This document shows, in pieces, positions 1 through 7,600 of a stretch of DNA of 23,840 nt. Under the pieces are notes generated by a model. It ran no database searches. It was not told the DNA's origin and worked only from the letters and a program-made list of their open reading frames with translations. The DNA is from an uncultured Pseudorhodoferax sp. (GTDB taxonomy: Bacteria; Pseudomonadota; Gammaproteobacteria; Burkholderiales; Burkholderiaceae). The stretch spans positions 1 to 23,840 of the forward strand of contig CAJYRH010000456.1 of the NCBI GenBank assembly GCA_913776795.1, written 5' to 3'. The translations under genes and the position numbers were made by a program. Within the stretch, counting starts at the first letter, position 1, and the number at the start of each line of letters is the position of its first letter.

Positions 1-2388
1 GTCGAAGTCGAACCCAGCTTCGACGACATTGGCAGGACGCTGTACCGCGTGCGTCGGAGGCGCAAACGAGTCGATCATGTCCTTGACCCAGGGCGACCCA
101 AAATCCAGGTTGGAAAGTGCCGTAACGATGTCTTTCCAATGGCCGCCAGCAAGCCCTTCAAGCGGATCGATGCCCAGCAAATCCTTCAGGTCTGGTGTCT
201 GCTTTGTGAATTTGCTGGTGAAGTGTGCGATGTCGATGTTGGGCAGATGCGAAGCGGCATTCGAGATGTTCTGGATGGCGCCCAGGACCGCTTGCACTGC
301 GGAGGTCGCCGCGCCGAGAGTGGTCGTCGCGATCGTCTCGGGAACATTCTGAAGAGCTTCAGCAGCATCTTCCAGAACAGAAATTCGTGGCTGAGACGGT
401 GTGTCGAGCGTCTTCAACGCGGCGATGCCCGGGAAGAACAGATAGAGGCAGCCACGCGTCCTCACCAGCGGCGGAATGCGTGCGACCAGGCGCCGCGGCG
501 GCGCCGTGGGGCGGGCAGGGTCCGTCTCCAGGAACGGGAAGTCGGTCGGCGCGGAGCGGATGGCGGCGATCGGGTCGGTCGTGCCGCGGATGCCACTGGC
601 GGCCAGGCTGCCCTGCAGCCACTCGCGCTGGATGAACTCGAACTGCTGCTCGATGTTGGCGCCCATGAACAGGCCCATCAGCCCCACTTTCTGGTACGCG
701 CCTTCGTTCCACCGGGCGGCCATGCCGCGCCGCAGGAGCCTGCGTCCATGGCGCTGCCCCGCCACGCGCGCGGTACGGGGATTGCCGCGCCGGATGTGCG
801 CACCCACAGGGCAGCGCAGCCCTTCGTGGTCGTCGATTTCCTGCGGAAACTCCCAGCTGGGCGCATAGTCGAATGCGTTGACCGGTCCGGCTTGCCGGTC
901 GTTGTCTGGCGCCAGGGCCAGCGGTGCGCCGTTCTTCCAGCGGCCCATGAGCTTGGCCCGCAGACGCTCCACATCCACGCCCAGGCGCGCTGCCTCGCTG
1001 GCGGTGGCGCGTTCGAACTCTGCGACATCCTGCTCCAGCAGCCGCAGCACGCCGAAGCTGCCATTGGTGGCCAGGCGCTGGTTCATCTGGCCGATGGACG
1101 ATCCACCGAAAAGGCTCGCATAGCCCTTGTGCAGAAGGAATTCGCCCGGGCTCGCGGCAGGCTGGAAGGCGGGTTCGGCCGATGGGCACCGGCCGCTGAT
1201 CCGCGGCTCGGAAATGCCGTCGCGAAAACCGAACGGCTCGTAACCGTCCAGTCCTGCGCCGGTCATCGTGCGCAGGTGCCTGAGGCCTTGGGCGTCACCC
1301 GATTCGAGTCGTGCGACCGCAGCCGTGTAATCCGCATCGTCCGGATCCGCGCGCTTCGTGTACACGAGCAACACGACGTGATCGGACGGCTGGGCTGGGT
1401 TGCCGAACAGCCACTGACCGGGCGCGCTGCTGCCAGTGTCGCAATTTTCCGGCGCCCGCTGGACTGCGCCCTGCTTGAAGGCGTTCGGGAATCCGGAGAG
1501 GTCTGCGGAACGGTCTGCTGCGAGCAGTGTGCGCAGGCCAGCGTGCGTGAACGCGACCTGGGTCAGCACGGCGGGCGCCTGCCCGTTGGGCCATGGGGCG
1601 GCCGTGGCCACCCCCCGCCAGGGGGTGTTGGCATCCGTCAGTCCATTGGCCAGCCAACGGCGCGCCACGGCGGCATCCGTCACGCTGAAGAACAGGTAGC
1701 TGGCCTGAGCCGCCCCGTATCCCGTGAGGATGTTGCCCTGCACATCCTCGGGATCCACCGCTGCCGCCGGCCGGTCCAGCGCAGGCGCCGGTAGGCGGCT
1801 GCGGCGGCCTGCGATGTCGGTGACGGTCAACCGCGGGTAGGCACTGTAGACAGGGTAATCAAAGCCGAGTGGGAACTGCGTCAGGTCGTTGCGCGGTGGC
1901 ACGGGCAAAAACGGCACGCGGTTCCATTTACGCACCCACGCGAGGAATTCATCCGGATGGTCTCGGACGGGAAGCTGCGCCTCGGGGTAGCTGGTGTAGC
2001 GCAGCAACGTGTCGAACACGTCGCCGAGCGCAGTGACAAAGTCCAGGACATAGGGGTCGAGCGGTCCGTCGAACTCCGTGGTGACCATGAGCGCTTTGCC
2101 GTCGTACGACGGAACGAAGCGCGCGAAGTGCACGAAAGACAGTTCTTCGAGCGCCTGCTTGATCTTGTCTTGCGCCAGCATGATGTCCCACAACATCAGG
2201 GGGAGCTTGGCTGGCGTGGTGAGTTTCAGGGCCAGATTCAGCCCATGGCTGACCTGGGCATGCGGGTCGGGTCGATCGGCGCGGCCCCTCAGCCACTCGT
2301 ATGCCCAATCGGGGAACTTGACCATCGCGCCCTCGCCAAGAGTCGTGAGGAATCTGATTGTGAGGATCGGCAGGCGGCCTGCGGGCAT
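1..2388 (-). CDS. Large DyP-type haem peroxidase with extra N-terminal domain (C-terminus cut by window edge)
   Basis: Translating the minus strand gives an uninterrupted frame of 796 codons that leaves the window at base 1 with no stop. Residues ~217-657 look like a dye-decolorising peroxidase: QGNILTGYG (217), the GFRDG motif with distal Asp390 (387-391), GRWKNGAPL, CPVGAHIRRGNPR with the probable proximal haem ligand His531, a downstream Arg near 553 matching the distal Arg of fungal DyP, and QQFEFIQREW. All expected haem-pocket residues are therefore present. Residues 1-~200 form a separate domain I do not recognise, and the part after ~657 is an Ala/Thr-rich extension of unknown role. 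No signal peptide is visible, so a cytoplasmic or encapsulated enzyme is likely. The start is uncertain: ATG at 2388 follows an in-frame stop closely; ATG at 2325 has a better GAGG ribosome site. It is divergent from kynB. Codon use at the left end is less GC-biased than in its neighbours. Confidence 0.88.
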   Translation of the reverse strand, partial: MPAGRLPILTIRFLTTLGEGAMVKFPDWAYEWLRGRADRPDPHAQVSHGLNLALKLTTPAKLPLMLWDIMLAQDKIKQALEELSFVHFARFVPSYDGKALMVTTEFDGPLDPYVLDFVTALGDVFDTLLRYTSYPEAQLPVRDHPDEFLAWVRKWNRVPFLPVPPRNDLTQFPLGFDYPVYSAYPRLTVTDIAGRRSRLPAPALDRPAAAVDPEDVQGNILTGYGAAQASYLFFSVTDAAVARRWLANGLTDANTPWRGVATAAPWPNGQAPAVLTQVAFTHAGLRTLLAADRSADLSGFPNAFKQGAVQRAPENCDTGSSAPGQWLFGNPAQPSDHVVLLVYTKRADPDDADYTAAVARLESGDAQGLRHLRTMTGAGLDGYEPFGFRDGISEPRISGRCPSAEPAFQPAASPGEFLLHKGYASLFGGSSIGQMNQRLATNGSFGVLRLLEQDVAEFERATASEAARLGVDVERLRAKLMGRWKNGAPLALAPDNDRQAGPVNAFDYAPSWEFPQEIDDHEGLRCPVGAHIRRGNPRTARVAGQRHGRRLLRRGMAARWNEGAYQKVGLMGLFMGANIEQQFEFIQREWLQGSLAASGIRGTTDPIAAIRSAPTDFPFLETDPARPTAPPRRLVARIPPLVRTRGCLYLFFPGIAALKTLDTPSQPRISVLEDAAEALQNVPETIATTTLGAATSAVQAVLGAIQNISNAASHLPNIDIAHFTSKFTKQTPDLKDLLGIDPLEGLAGGHWKDIVTALSNLDFGSPWVKDMIDSFAPPTHAVQRPANVVEAGFDFD

Positions 2389-2604
2389 CCGTCATGGCGG
2401 AAATGAAACAGCGCGTTACGAGATGTCGCCTCCACGACAAGGTGTTTCGTGCTGTGTTGCGTCTTGTTGGCTGGGTGCCGACGTCCACACCCGGGTCCAC
2501 GGTTGCGGCCGACGCCGCAAGCTGCCGTCGCACTCGGCCATGCGGGACGTGCCGTTGGAAATAACCGACACCACGCCCTTCCACCTGGCGCTACCTTCGC
2601 GCAC

Positions 2605-3246
2605 ATGTCGACCGAACCACGCCTGTGGGACATTTCGCCACCCGTGCACGCGGGCACGCCGGTGTTCCCGGGCGACACCCCCTACCAGCAGCGCTGGGCC
2701 GCGAGCATCGGCCCTGGCTGCCCTGTCAACGTGGGCGAGCTCACGCTGTCGCCGCATGTGGGCGCGCACGCCGATGCGCCGTTGCACTACGACCCGGACG
2801 GCGCCGCCATCGGTGCCGTCGACCTCGTGCCCTACCTGGGGCCGTGCCGCGTGGTGCATGCCATCGGCTGCGGGCCGCTCGTCACGTGGGCGCACCTGTC
2901 CCATGCGCTCGAGGGCCTGCCGCCGCGCCTGCTGGTGCGCACCTACGCGCGCATGCCCGTCGAGCGCTGGGACCCGCAGCTGGCGGCCTACGCGCCCGAA
3001 ACCGTGGAACGGCTGGCGGCGCTGGGCGTGCGGTTGATCGGCATCGACACCGCCAGCATCGACCCGGCCGACAGCAAGCTGCTTCCCAGCCACCAGCTGA
3101 TCCGCCGCCACGGCATGCGCGTGCTCGAGAACCTCGTGCTCGACGATGTGCCCGAGGGCGACTACGAACTCATCGCGCTGCCGCTCAAGCTCACCACCGC
3201 CGACGCCTCCCCCGTGCGCGCGGTGCTGCGCGAACTCCGGAACTGA
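2605..3246 (+). CDS. kynB: Kynurenine formamidase (KynB)
   Basis: Predicted 213-residue enzyme hydrolysing N-formylkynurenine to kynurenine and formate, the second step of tryptophan degradation to anthranilate. It belongs to the cyclase-like metal-dependent hydrolases: the segment [12 protein letters not shown] at residues 51-62 gives the metal ligands His51, His55 and Asp57, and [13 protein letters not shown] near the N-terminus is typical of KynB. Length matches the family (about 210 residues). The reading frame is open further upstream, but the ATG at 2605 ([14 protein letters not shown]) gives the family-typical N-terminus and is chosen. It is followed after three bases by kynU, so the two are co-transcribed. 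No AsnC-type kynR regulator is seen beside it; the 216 bp upstream separate it from the divergent peroxidase gene. Confidence 0.95.
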   Translation: MSTEPRLWDISPPVHAGTPVFPGDTPYQQRWAASIGPGCPVNVGELTLSPHVGAHADAPLHYDPDGAAIGAVDLVPYLGPCRVVHAIGCGPLVTWAHLSHALEGLPPRLLVRTYARMPVERWDPQLAAYAPETVERLAALGVRLIGIDTASIDPADSKLLPSHQLIRRHGMRVLENLVLDDVPEGDYELIALPLKLTTADASPVRAVLRELRN

Positions 3247-3249
3247 ACC

Positions 3250-4599
3250 ATGACGACCCTGCACGACTGCCGCGCGCGCGATGCCGCGGACCCGCTGCGC
3301 GCCTTGCGCAACCTGTTCACGATCCCCGAGGGCGTGATCTACCTCGACGGCAACTCGCTGGGCGTGATGCCGGCCGCCGCGCCCGCGCGCATCGCCGCCG
3401 CCGTGACCGAAGAGTGGGGCACGCAACTGATACGCGCCTGGAACGCCTGCGGCTGGTTCGACCTGCCGCAGCGCCTGGGCGACAAGCTCGCCCGCCTGGT
3501 CGGCGCGCAGCCCGGCGAGCTGGTCTGCACCGATTCGACCTCGGTCAACCTGTTCAAGGTGCTCAGCGCCGCGCTCAAGATCGCTGCCGAGGATGCACCG
3601 CATCGGCGTCTCGTCGTCAGCGAGCGCAGCAACTTCCCGACCGACCTGTACATCGCCGAGGGCCTGTGCCGGCAGCGTGGCTACGAGCTTGCGCTGGTGG
3701 ACGCGCCTGGCCAGATCGCCGCGCTGCTGCCCGACACCGCCGTGCTGATGCTCACGCACGTGAACTACCGCACCGGCGCCATGCACGACATGGCGGCCGT
3801 CAGCGCTGCCGCCCATGCGGCCGGCGCGCTGGCCGTGTGGGACCTCGCGCACAGCGCGGGCGCCGTGCCGGTCGATCTGAACGGCGATGGCGTCGACTTC
3901 GCCGTGGGCTGCGGCTACAAGTACCTCAACGGCGGCCCGGGCGCACCGGCCTTCGTGTGGGTGCACCCGCGCCACGCGCAGCGCTTCTGGCAGCCGCTGT
4001 CGGGCTGGTGGGGGCATGCGGCGCCGTTCGCGTTCACGCCCGACTACCAGCCTGCGCCCGGCATTGCGCGCTACCTGTGCGGCACGCAGCCGATCCTGAG
4101 CCTGACCGGGCTGGAGTGCGGGCTGGACACCGTGCTGGCCGCCGAGCCACTGGGCGGCATGGCCGCGCTGCGCGCGAAGTCGCTCGCGCTGACAGACCTG
4201 TTCATCGCGCTGGTGGAACAACGCTGTGCCGGCCACGGCCTGGAATTGGTCACGCCGCGCGACCATGCGCAGCGCGGCTCGCAGGTCTGCCTGTCGCGCA
4301 AGGAGGGCGCCTACGCCATCGTGCAGGCCCTGATTGCGCGGGGCGTGATCGGCGACTACCGCGCCGGCGACGCACAGGAAGCGCCGGGCTGCCCACCCGC
4401 TTCCTCGCTCCCCTCGGGGGACGGCGCCGGCGTGCCGGGGCCGGGCGGACCAGGTCTGCCGGACATCCTGCGCTTCGGTTTCACACCCTTGTACCTGGGG
4501 TACGAAGACGTCTGGAACGCTGTCGAACACATGCGCGATGTGCTGGCCACCGAAGAGTGGCGCCGTCCCGCGTTCAACCAGAAGAACGCGGTGACGTGA
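3250..4599 (+). CDS. kynU: Kynureninase (KynU) with 32-residue in-frame insertion
   Basis: PLP-dependent enzyme of fold type I that cleaves kynurenine to anthranilate and alanine. Landmarks are [12 protein letters not shown] near the N-terminus, [11 protein letters not shown] for phosphate binding, [14 protein letters not shown] with the PLP-ring Asp, and [12 protein letters not shown] with the probable Schiff-base Lys224. The protein has 449 residues, about 30 more than is usual. The surplus is explained by residues 373-404, a Gly/Pro/Ser-rich low-complexity stretch between GDYRA and [11 protein letters not shown], which are normally nearly adjacent. The ATG at 3250 lies three bases after the kynB stop. 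The stop codon overlaps the kynA start (TGATG), indicating translational coupling. The flanks of the insertion stay in frame and conserved, so I infer a functional enzyme. Confidence 0.95.
   Translation: MTTLHDCRARDAADPLRALRNLFTIPEGVIYLDGNSLGVMPAAAPARIAAAVTEEWGTQLIRAWNACGWFDLPQRLGDKLARLVGAQPGELVCTDSTSVNLFKVLSAALKIAAEDAPHRRLVVSERSNFPTDLYIAEGLCRQRGYELALVDAPGQIAALLPDTAVLMLTHVNYRTGAMHDMAAVSAAAHAAGALAVWDLAHSAGAVPVDLNGDGVDFAVGCGYKYLNGGPGAPAFVWVHPRHAQRFWQPLSGWWGHAAPFAFTPDYQPAPGIARYLCGTQPILSLTGLECGLDTVLAAEPLGGMAALRAKSLALTDLFIALVEQRCAGHGLELVTPRDHAQRGSQVCLSRKEGAYAIVQALIARGVIGDYRAGDAQEAPGCPPASSLPSGDGAGVPGPGGPGLPDILRFGFTPLYLGYEDVWNAVEHMRDVLATEEWRRPAFNQKNAVT
4366..4461 (+). other. 96-bp in-frame GC-rich insertion within kynU
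   Basis: Codons 373-404 of kynU form a low-complexity Gly/Pro/Ser/Ala stretch absent from the kynureninase fold as I know it. The DNA includes CCCCTCGGGGG and several GCCGG/CCGGG repeats, resembling small GC-rich intergenic repeats common in Comamonadaceae. That it is such a repeat is inference; no second copy was seen in this window. Confidence 0.5.
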
Positions 4600-5435
4600 T
4601 GGGGACCGAGAAGATCGTCCACGACGAAAAGGCCCAGCTGGACTTCAGCCGGTCCATGAGCTACGGCGACTACCTGCACCTGGACGAGATCCTGAACGCC
4701 CAGCACCCGCTGTCGCCCGCGCACGACGAGATGCTGTTCATCGTGCAGCACCAGACCAGCGAGCTGTGGATGAAGCTCATGCTGCACGAGCTGCATGCCG
4801 CCATCCGCGCGATTGCCGGCGACCGGCGCGCCGACGCCTTCAAGATGCTCGCGCGCGTCACGCGCATCATGGAGCAGCTGGTCAGCGCCTGGACCGTGCT
4901 CTCGACCATGACGCCGCCCGAGTACAGCGCCATGCGCCCCTACCTCGCGAGCTCCAGCGGCTTTCAGAGCTATCAGTACCGCAGCATCGAGTTCGCGCTG
5001 GGCAACAAGAACGCGGCCATGCTGCAGCCGCACGCGCACCGCAGCGACCTGCTCGCCCAGGTCGAGGCCGCCTGGCGCGCGCCTTCGCTGTACGACGAGG
5101 CGCTGCGCCTGCTGGCGCGCGCGGGCCTGGGCATTCCGGACGACCGGCTGGAGCGCGACTGGACCCAGCCCTACGAGGCCAGTCCCGCGGTCGAGGCGGC
5201 CTGGGCTGCCGTCTACCGCGACCCGCCCCGGCACTGGGACCTCTACCAGCTCGGCGAGAAACTCACCGACATCGAGGACGCGTTCCGGCTCTGGCGCTTC
5301 CGCCACGTGACCACGGTGGAGCGCGTGATCGGCTTCAAGCGCGGCACGGGTGGCACGGGCGGCGTGAGCTACCTGCGCAAGATGCTGGATGTGGTGCTCT
5401 TTCCCGAGATCTGGTCGGTGCGCACGGCGCTGTAG
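4599..5435 (+). CDS. kynA: Tryptophan 2,3-dioxygenase (KynA)
   Basis: Haem enzyme opening the indole ring of L-tryptophan to give N-formylkynurenine, the first step of the kynurenine pathway, although encoded last in kynBUA. The 278-residue product matches the bacterial family length. [14 protein letters not shown] contains the conserved substrate-side His51; [14 protein letters not shown] contains the substrate-binding Tyr/Arg; [21 protein letters not shown] contains the proximal haem ligand His236 and the conserved GTGGT loop. The much longer open frame that contains it (from 2625) is an artefact of GC-rich DNA; the ATG overlapping the kynU stop gives the right N-terminus. The convergent RraA-like gene ends 39 bp downstream. 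Confidence 0.96.
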   Translation: MGTEKIVHDEKAQLDFSRSMSYGDYLHLDEILNAQHPLSPAHDEMLFIVQHQTSELWMKLMLHELHAAIRAIAGDRRADAFKMLARVTRIMEQLVSAWTVLSTMTPPEYSAMRPYLASSSGFQSYQYRSIEFALGNKNAAMLQPHAHRSDLLAQVEAAWRAPSLYDEALRLLARAGLGIPDDRLERDWTQPYEASPAVEAAWAAVYRDPPRHWDLYQLGEKLTDIEDAFRLWRFRHVTTVERVIGFKRGTGGTGGVSYLRKMLDVVLFPEIWSVRTAL

Positions 5436-5474
5436 CGTGCCTCGGCCGGCACCGGCGGTGCGCGCCGCTGCGGT

Positions 5475-5978
5475 TCAGGCCGGGTGGCCGACCGGGGCAG
5501 GCTGGTACGCGGTGGCCCGCACCACGACGCCATCGGCATCGGCGTACACCCAGTCGCCGGGGTGGAACGTGGCTTCACCGAAGTGCACCGCGATGTCGCG
5601 TTCGTGCGCCGCGGCCACCGGTGCGCTGCGCGGCGTCGTGCCAAGCGCCTTGACGCCGAAGTCGAACGTGCCGAGCTCCTCGGTGTCGCGCACCGCACCG
5701 AAGACGATGGCGCCTGCCCAGCCGTTGCGCCAGGCCAGGCGGGCCGTGGTGGCCCCGAGCAGCGCCGCCCGGCGCAAGCCGCCCCCATCGATGACCAGCA
5801 GCTTGCCCTGGCCAGGTTCCATGCAGATCCGCAGGGCTGGGCGGTAGTCGTCCCGGACCCGCAGGGTGACCGCCTGGCCCCAGAAGGTGCGTCGCCTTCC
5901 GAAGTCCTGCAGTTCGGCGCTGCACAGGCGGCAGGCGTCGGGTTCGGCGTCGCTGATGTCCGCGGTTGCGTAGCTCAT
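5475..5978 (-). CDS. RraA / HMG-aldolase family protein lacking the first Asp of the D-X20-R-D motif
   Basis: A 167-residue member of the RraA-like fold, which includes RNase E inhibitor RraA and class II pyruvate aldolases such as 4-hydroxy-4-methyl-2-oxoglutarate aldolase/oxaloacetate decarboxylase. Family landmarks are GQAVTLRV, LLVIDGGGLRRAALLG, NGWAGAIVFGAVRDTEEL, GTTPRSA and GDWVYADADGVVV. Catalytic members carry D-X20-R-D; here Arg97 and Asp98 are present but the first position is Ala76 (GCC codon). E. coli RraA instead keeps the first Asp and loses the second. Activity is therefore uncertain. The ATG at 5978 has AAGGA seven bases upstream. It lies 30 bp after the second dehydrogenase and is the last gene of the tetR-led cluster, which argues for a metabolic rather than an RNA-decay role. 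Confidence 0.85.
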   Translation of the reverse strand: MSYATADISDAEPDACRLCSAELQDFGRRRTFWGQAVTLRVRDDYRPALRICMEPGQGKLLVIDGGGLRRAALLGATTARLAWRNGWAGAIVFGAVRDTEELGTFDFGVKALGTTPRSAPVAAAHERDIAVHFGEATFHPGDWVYADADGVVVRATAYQPAPVGHPA

Positions 5979-6008
5979 GGGCAGTCCTTGCGGAACGGAT
6001 CGTCCGGG

Positions 6009-6821
6009 CTACCGGCGCACATGGGCGGTCACCTGGTTGTGCAGCCCGCCGTCCACGAAGATGTCGGTGCCGTTGATGTAGCGGGCCGCGTCGCTGGCCA
6101 GGAAGGCCGCCGCATCGGCGGCGTCCCAGGGTGTTCCCATGGCGCCGGTCGGACTGGTCGCGTGGCGCGTCGCGAGCAGGTGCTCCAGCCCCTGCGTGTG
6201 CGCCACTGCGAGTTGCTGGCGCACCAGCGCCGTGTCCATCAGGCCGAGCAGGATGTTGTTGCACCGCACACCGCGCGCGGCGTATTGCAGCGCAACGCAC
6301 ATGCCCAGCGCATTGAGCGCAGCCTTGCTGGCGTGGTAGGCACAGGCCGCATCGCCTGCGGCGCGCGCGCTCGCGATCGACGAGACCTGCACGACCGCAC
6401 CGCGCCCTGCCTTGGCCATCAGCGGCAGCACATGCTTGAGCGCGAGGAAGGCCGAACGCGTGTTCATGGCGAACGAGCGGTCCCAGTCTTTCAGGCTGAG
6501 TTCCTCCGGGCCACCATGGATCACGACGCCGACGTTGTTGACGAGGATGTCGACGTTGCCGTTGAGCGCCTGCGCGCGCTGCACCGCTGCGCAAACCGAG
6601 GCCTCGACGCAGACGTCGGCCTCGATCGCCTCGCAGCGCCCGCCGGCCTCCTGGGCGAGTTGCCGGGTGCGCCGGGCAGCGTCGGAATCCTTGTCTGCCG
6701 CGAAGACGACCGCACCGCGCTGTGCCAGGCGGATCGCGATCGCCGCGCCGTTGCCCGGCCCTGCCTCGGAGGCGCCGGCGCCGAAGACCAGCGCCGTCCT
6801 GTCCTGGAGATCCTGTGTCAT
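6009..6821 (-). CDS. Short-chain dehydrogenase/reductase, NAD-type
   Basis: A 270-residue classical SDR. The Rossmann glycine motif is an expanded form, GAGASEAGPGNG (residues 14-25), and Asp43 at the end of strand 2 (AADKD) suggests NAD(H). NNVG (95-98), the SSI serines (147/148) and YHASK with Tyr162 and Lys166 complete the catalytic set; the C-terminus has INGTDIFVDGG, typical of the family. The open frame extends upstream to 7349, but the ATG at 6821 (MTQDLQDRTALVFG) gives the normal SDR start and makes an ATGA overlap with the preceding SDR. The substrate is unknown; the cluster suggests an acyl-CoA or hydroxy/keto acid intermediate. Confidence 0.92.
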   Translation of the reverse strand: MTQDLQDRTALVFGAGASEAGPGNGAAIAIRLAQRGAVVFAADKDSDAARRTRQLAQEAGGRCEAIEADVCVEASVCAAVQRAQALNGNVDILVNNVGVVIHGGPEELSLKDWDRSFAMNTRSAFLALKHVLPLMAKAGRGAVVQVSSIASARAAGDAACAYHASKAALNALGMCVALQYAARGVRCNNILLGLMDTALVRQQLAVAHTQGLEHLLATRHATSPTGAMGTPWDAADAAAFLASDAARYINGTDIFVDGGLHNQVTAHVRR

Positions 6822-7600
6822 CGTGGGTTCATCCTCACTGCGCCATCGATGCGGACGCATTCGCCGTTCATGTAGCCGTTGGTCAGCAGGAATTCGACCA
6901 GGCGGGCGTACTCGTCGGGGTCGCCGACCCGTTGCGGGAACGGCACGGAAGCCTCCAGGGCCCTGCGCACGTGTTCGGGGCCACCGCGCAGCATGGGGGT
7001 GTCGAAGAAGCCGGGCTTGATGGTGTTGACGCGGATGCCCTCGCTGGCCAGATCGCGGGCGATCGGCAGCGTCATGCCGGCCACGCCGGCCTTGGAGGCT
7101 GCATAGGCCGCCTGCCCCATCTGCCCCTCGTCGGCCGAAATGGACGCGGTGTTGACGATGGCTCCGCGCTCGCCGCCCGGCTGCCGGTCCAGCGCCAACA
7201 TGCCGGCGGCCGACCTGGCGATGCAGCGGAAGGTGCCGAGCAGGTTGATGCGGATCACACGCTCGTAGTCGGCCATGGGGTACTGGCGGACTGCGCCCGT
7301 CACCTTGTCGCGCGTTGCCGTCTTGTGCGCATGCACGATCCCTGCGCAATTGACGAGGATGCGTTCCTGGCCATGCGCGTGGCGGGCGCGGTCGAAGGCC
7401 TGGTCGATGCTCGCATCGGAATCGACGTCGGCACGGCAGAAGATCCCGCCGATGCGCTGGGCCAGCAGTTCGCCCGCCTCGGTGTCCAGGTCGAACAGCG
7501 CCACCCGCACGCCGTTTGCGGCGAGGCGGACGGCCGCAGCCGCGCCCAGGCCCTTGGCGCCCCCGGTGACGACGGCGGACACATGGTCATCGAGCGTCAT
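6818..7600 (-). CDS. SDR of the 3-hydroxyacyl-CoA / 3-hydroxy-2-methylbutyryl-CoA dehydrogenase (HSD10) type
   Basis: A 260-residue SDR closely resembling the HSD17B10 group, NAD-dependent oxidisers of 3-hydroxyacyl-CoA including 2-methyl-branched substrates. TGGAKGLG (12-19) and Asp37 form the NAD site. NCAGI (85-89) and GERGAIVNTAS with Ser153, thirteen residues before Tyr166 of AAYAASK with Lys170, match the HSD10 catalytic spacing. RVNTIKPGFFDTPML and GECVRIDGAVRM are also characteristic. It overlaps the acyl-CoA ligase stop by ATGA upstream and the next SDR start by ATGA downstream. In the cluster it would supply the 3-ketoacyl-CoA used by the thiolase; that role is inferred from family and context. 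Confidence 0.9.
   Translation of the reverse strand: MTLDDHVSAVVTGGAKGLGAAAAVRLAANGVRVALFDLDTEAGELLAQRIGGIFCRADVDSDASIDQAFDRARHAHGQERILVNCAGIVHAHKTATRDKVTGAVRQYPMADYERVIRINLLGTFRCIARSAAGMLALDRQPGGERGAIVNTASISADEGQMGQAAYAASKAGVAGMTLPIARDLASEGIRVNTIKPGFFDTPMLRGGPEHVRRALEASVPFPQRVGDPDEYARLVEFLLTNGYMNGECVRIDGAVRMNPR

Noticed and set aside
49..1794. 581-codon plus-strand open frame at the left edge
   Set aside because: It is opposite the DyP peroxidase, whose minus-strand translation carries clear haem-peroxidase motifs; the plus-strand product is Arg-rich shadow sequence.
2416..4530. 704-codon open frame on the minus strand
   Set aside because: It lies antisense to kynB and kynU, has no protein-family character and is the usual by-product of GC-rich codon bias.
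5436..5474. Terminator between convergent kynA and the RraA-like gene
   Set aside because: GCACCGGCGGTGC is palindromic but leaves a one-base loop or a four-base stem, and no T-tract follows.
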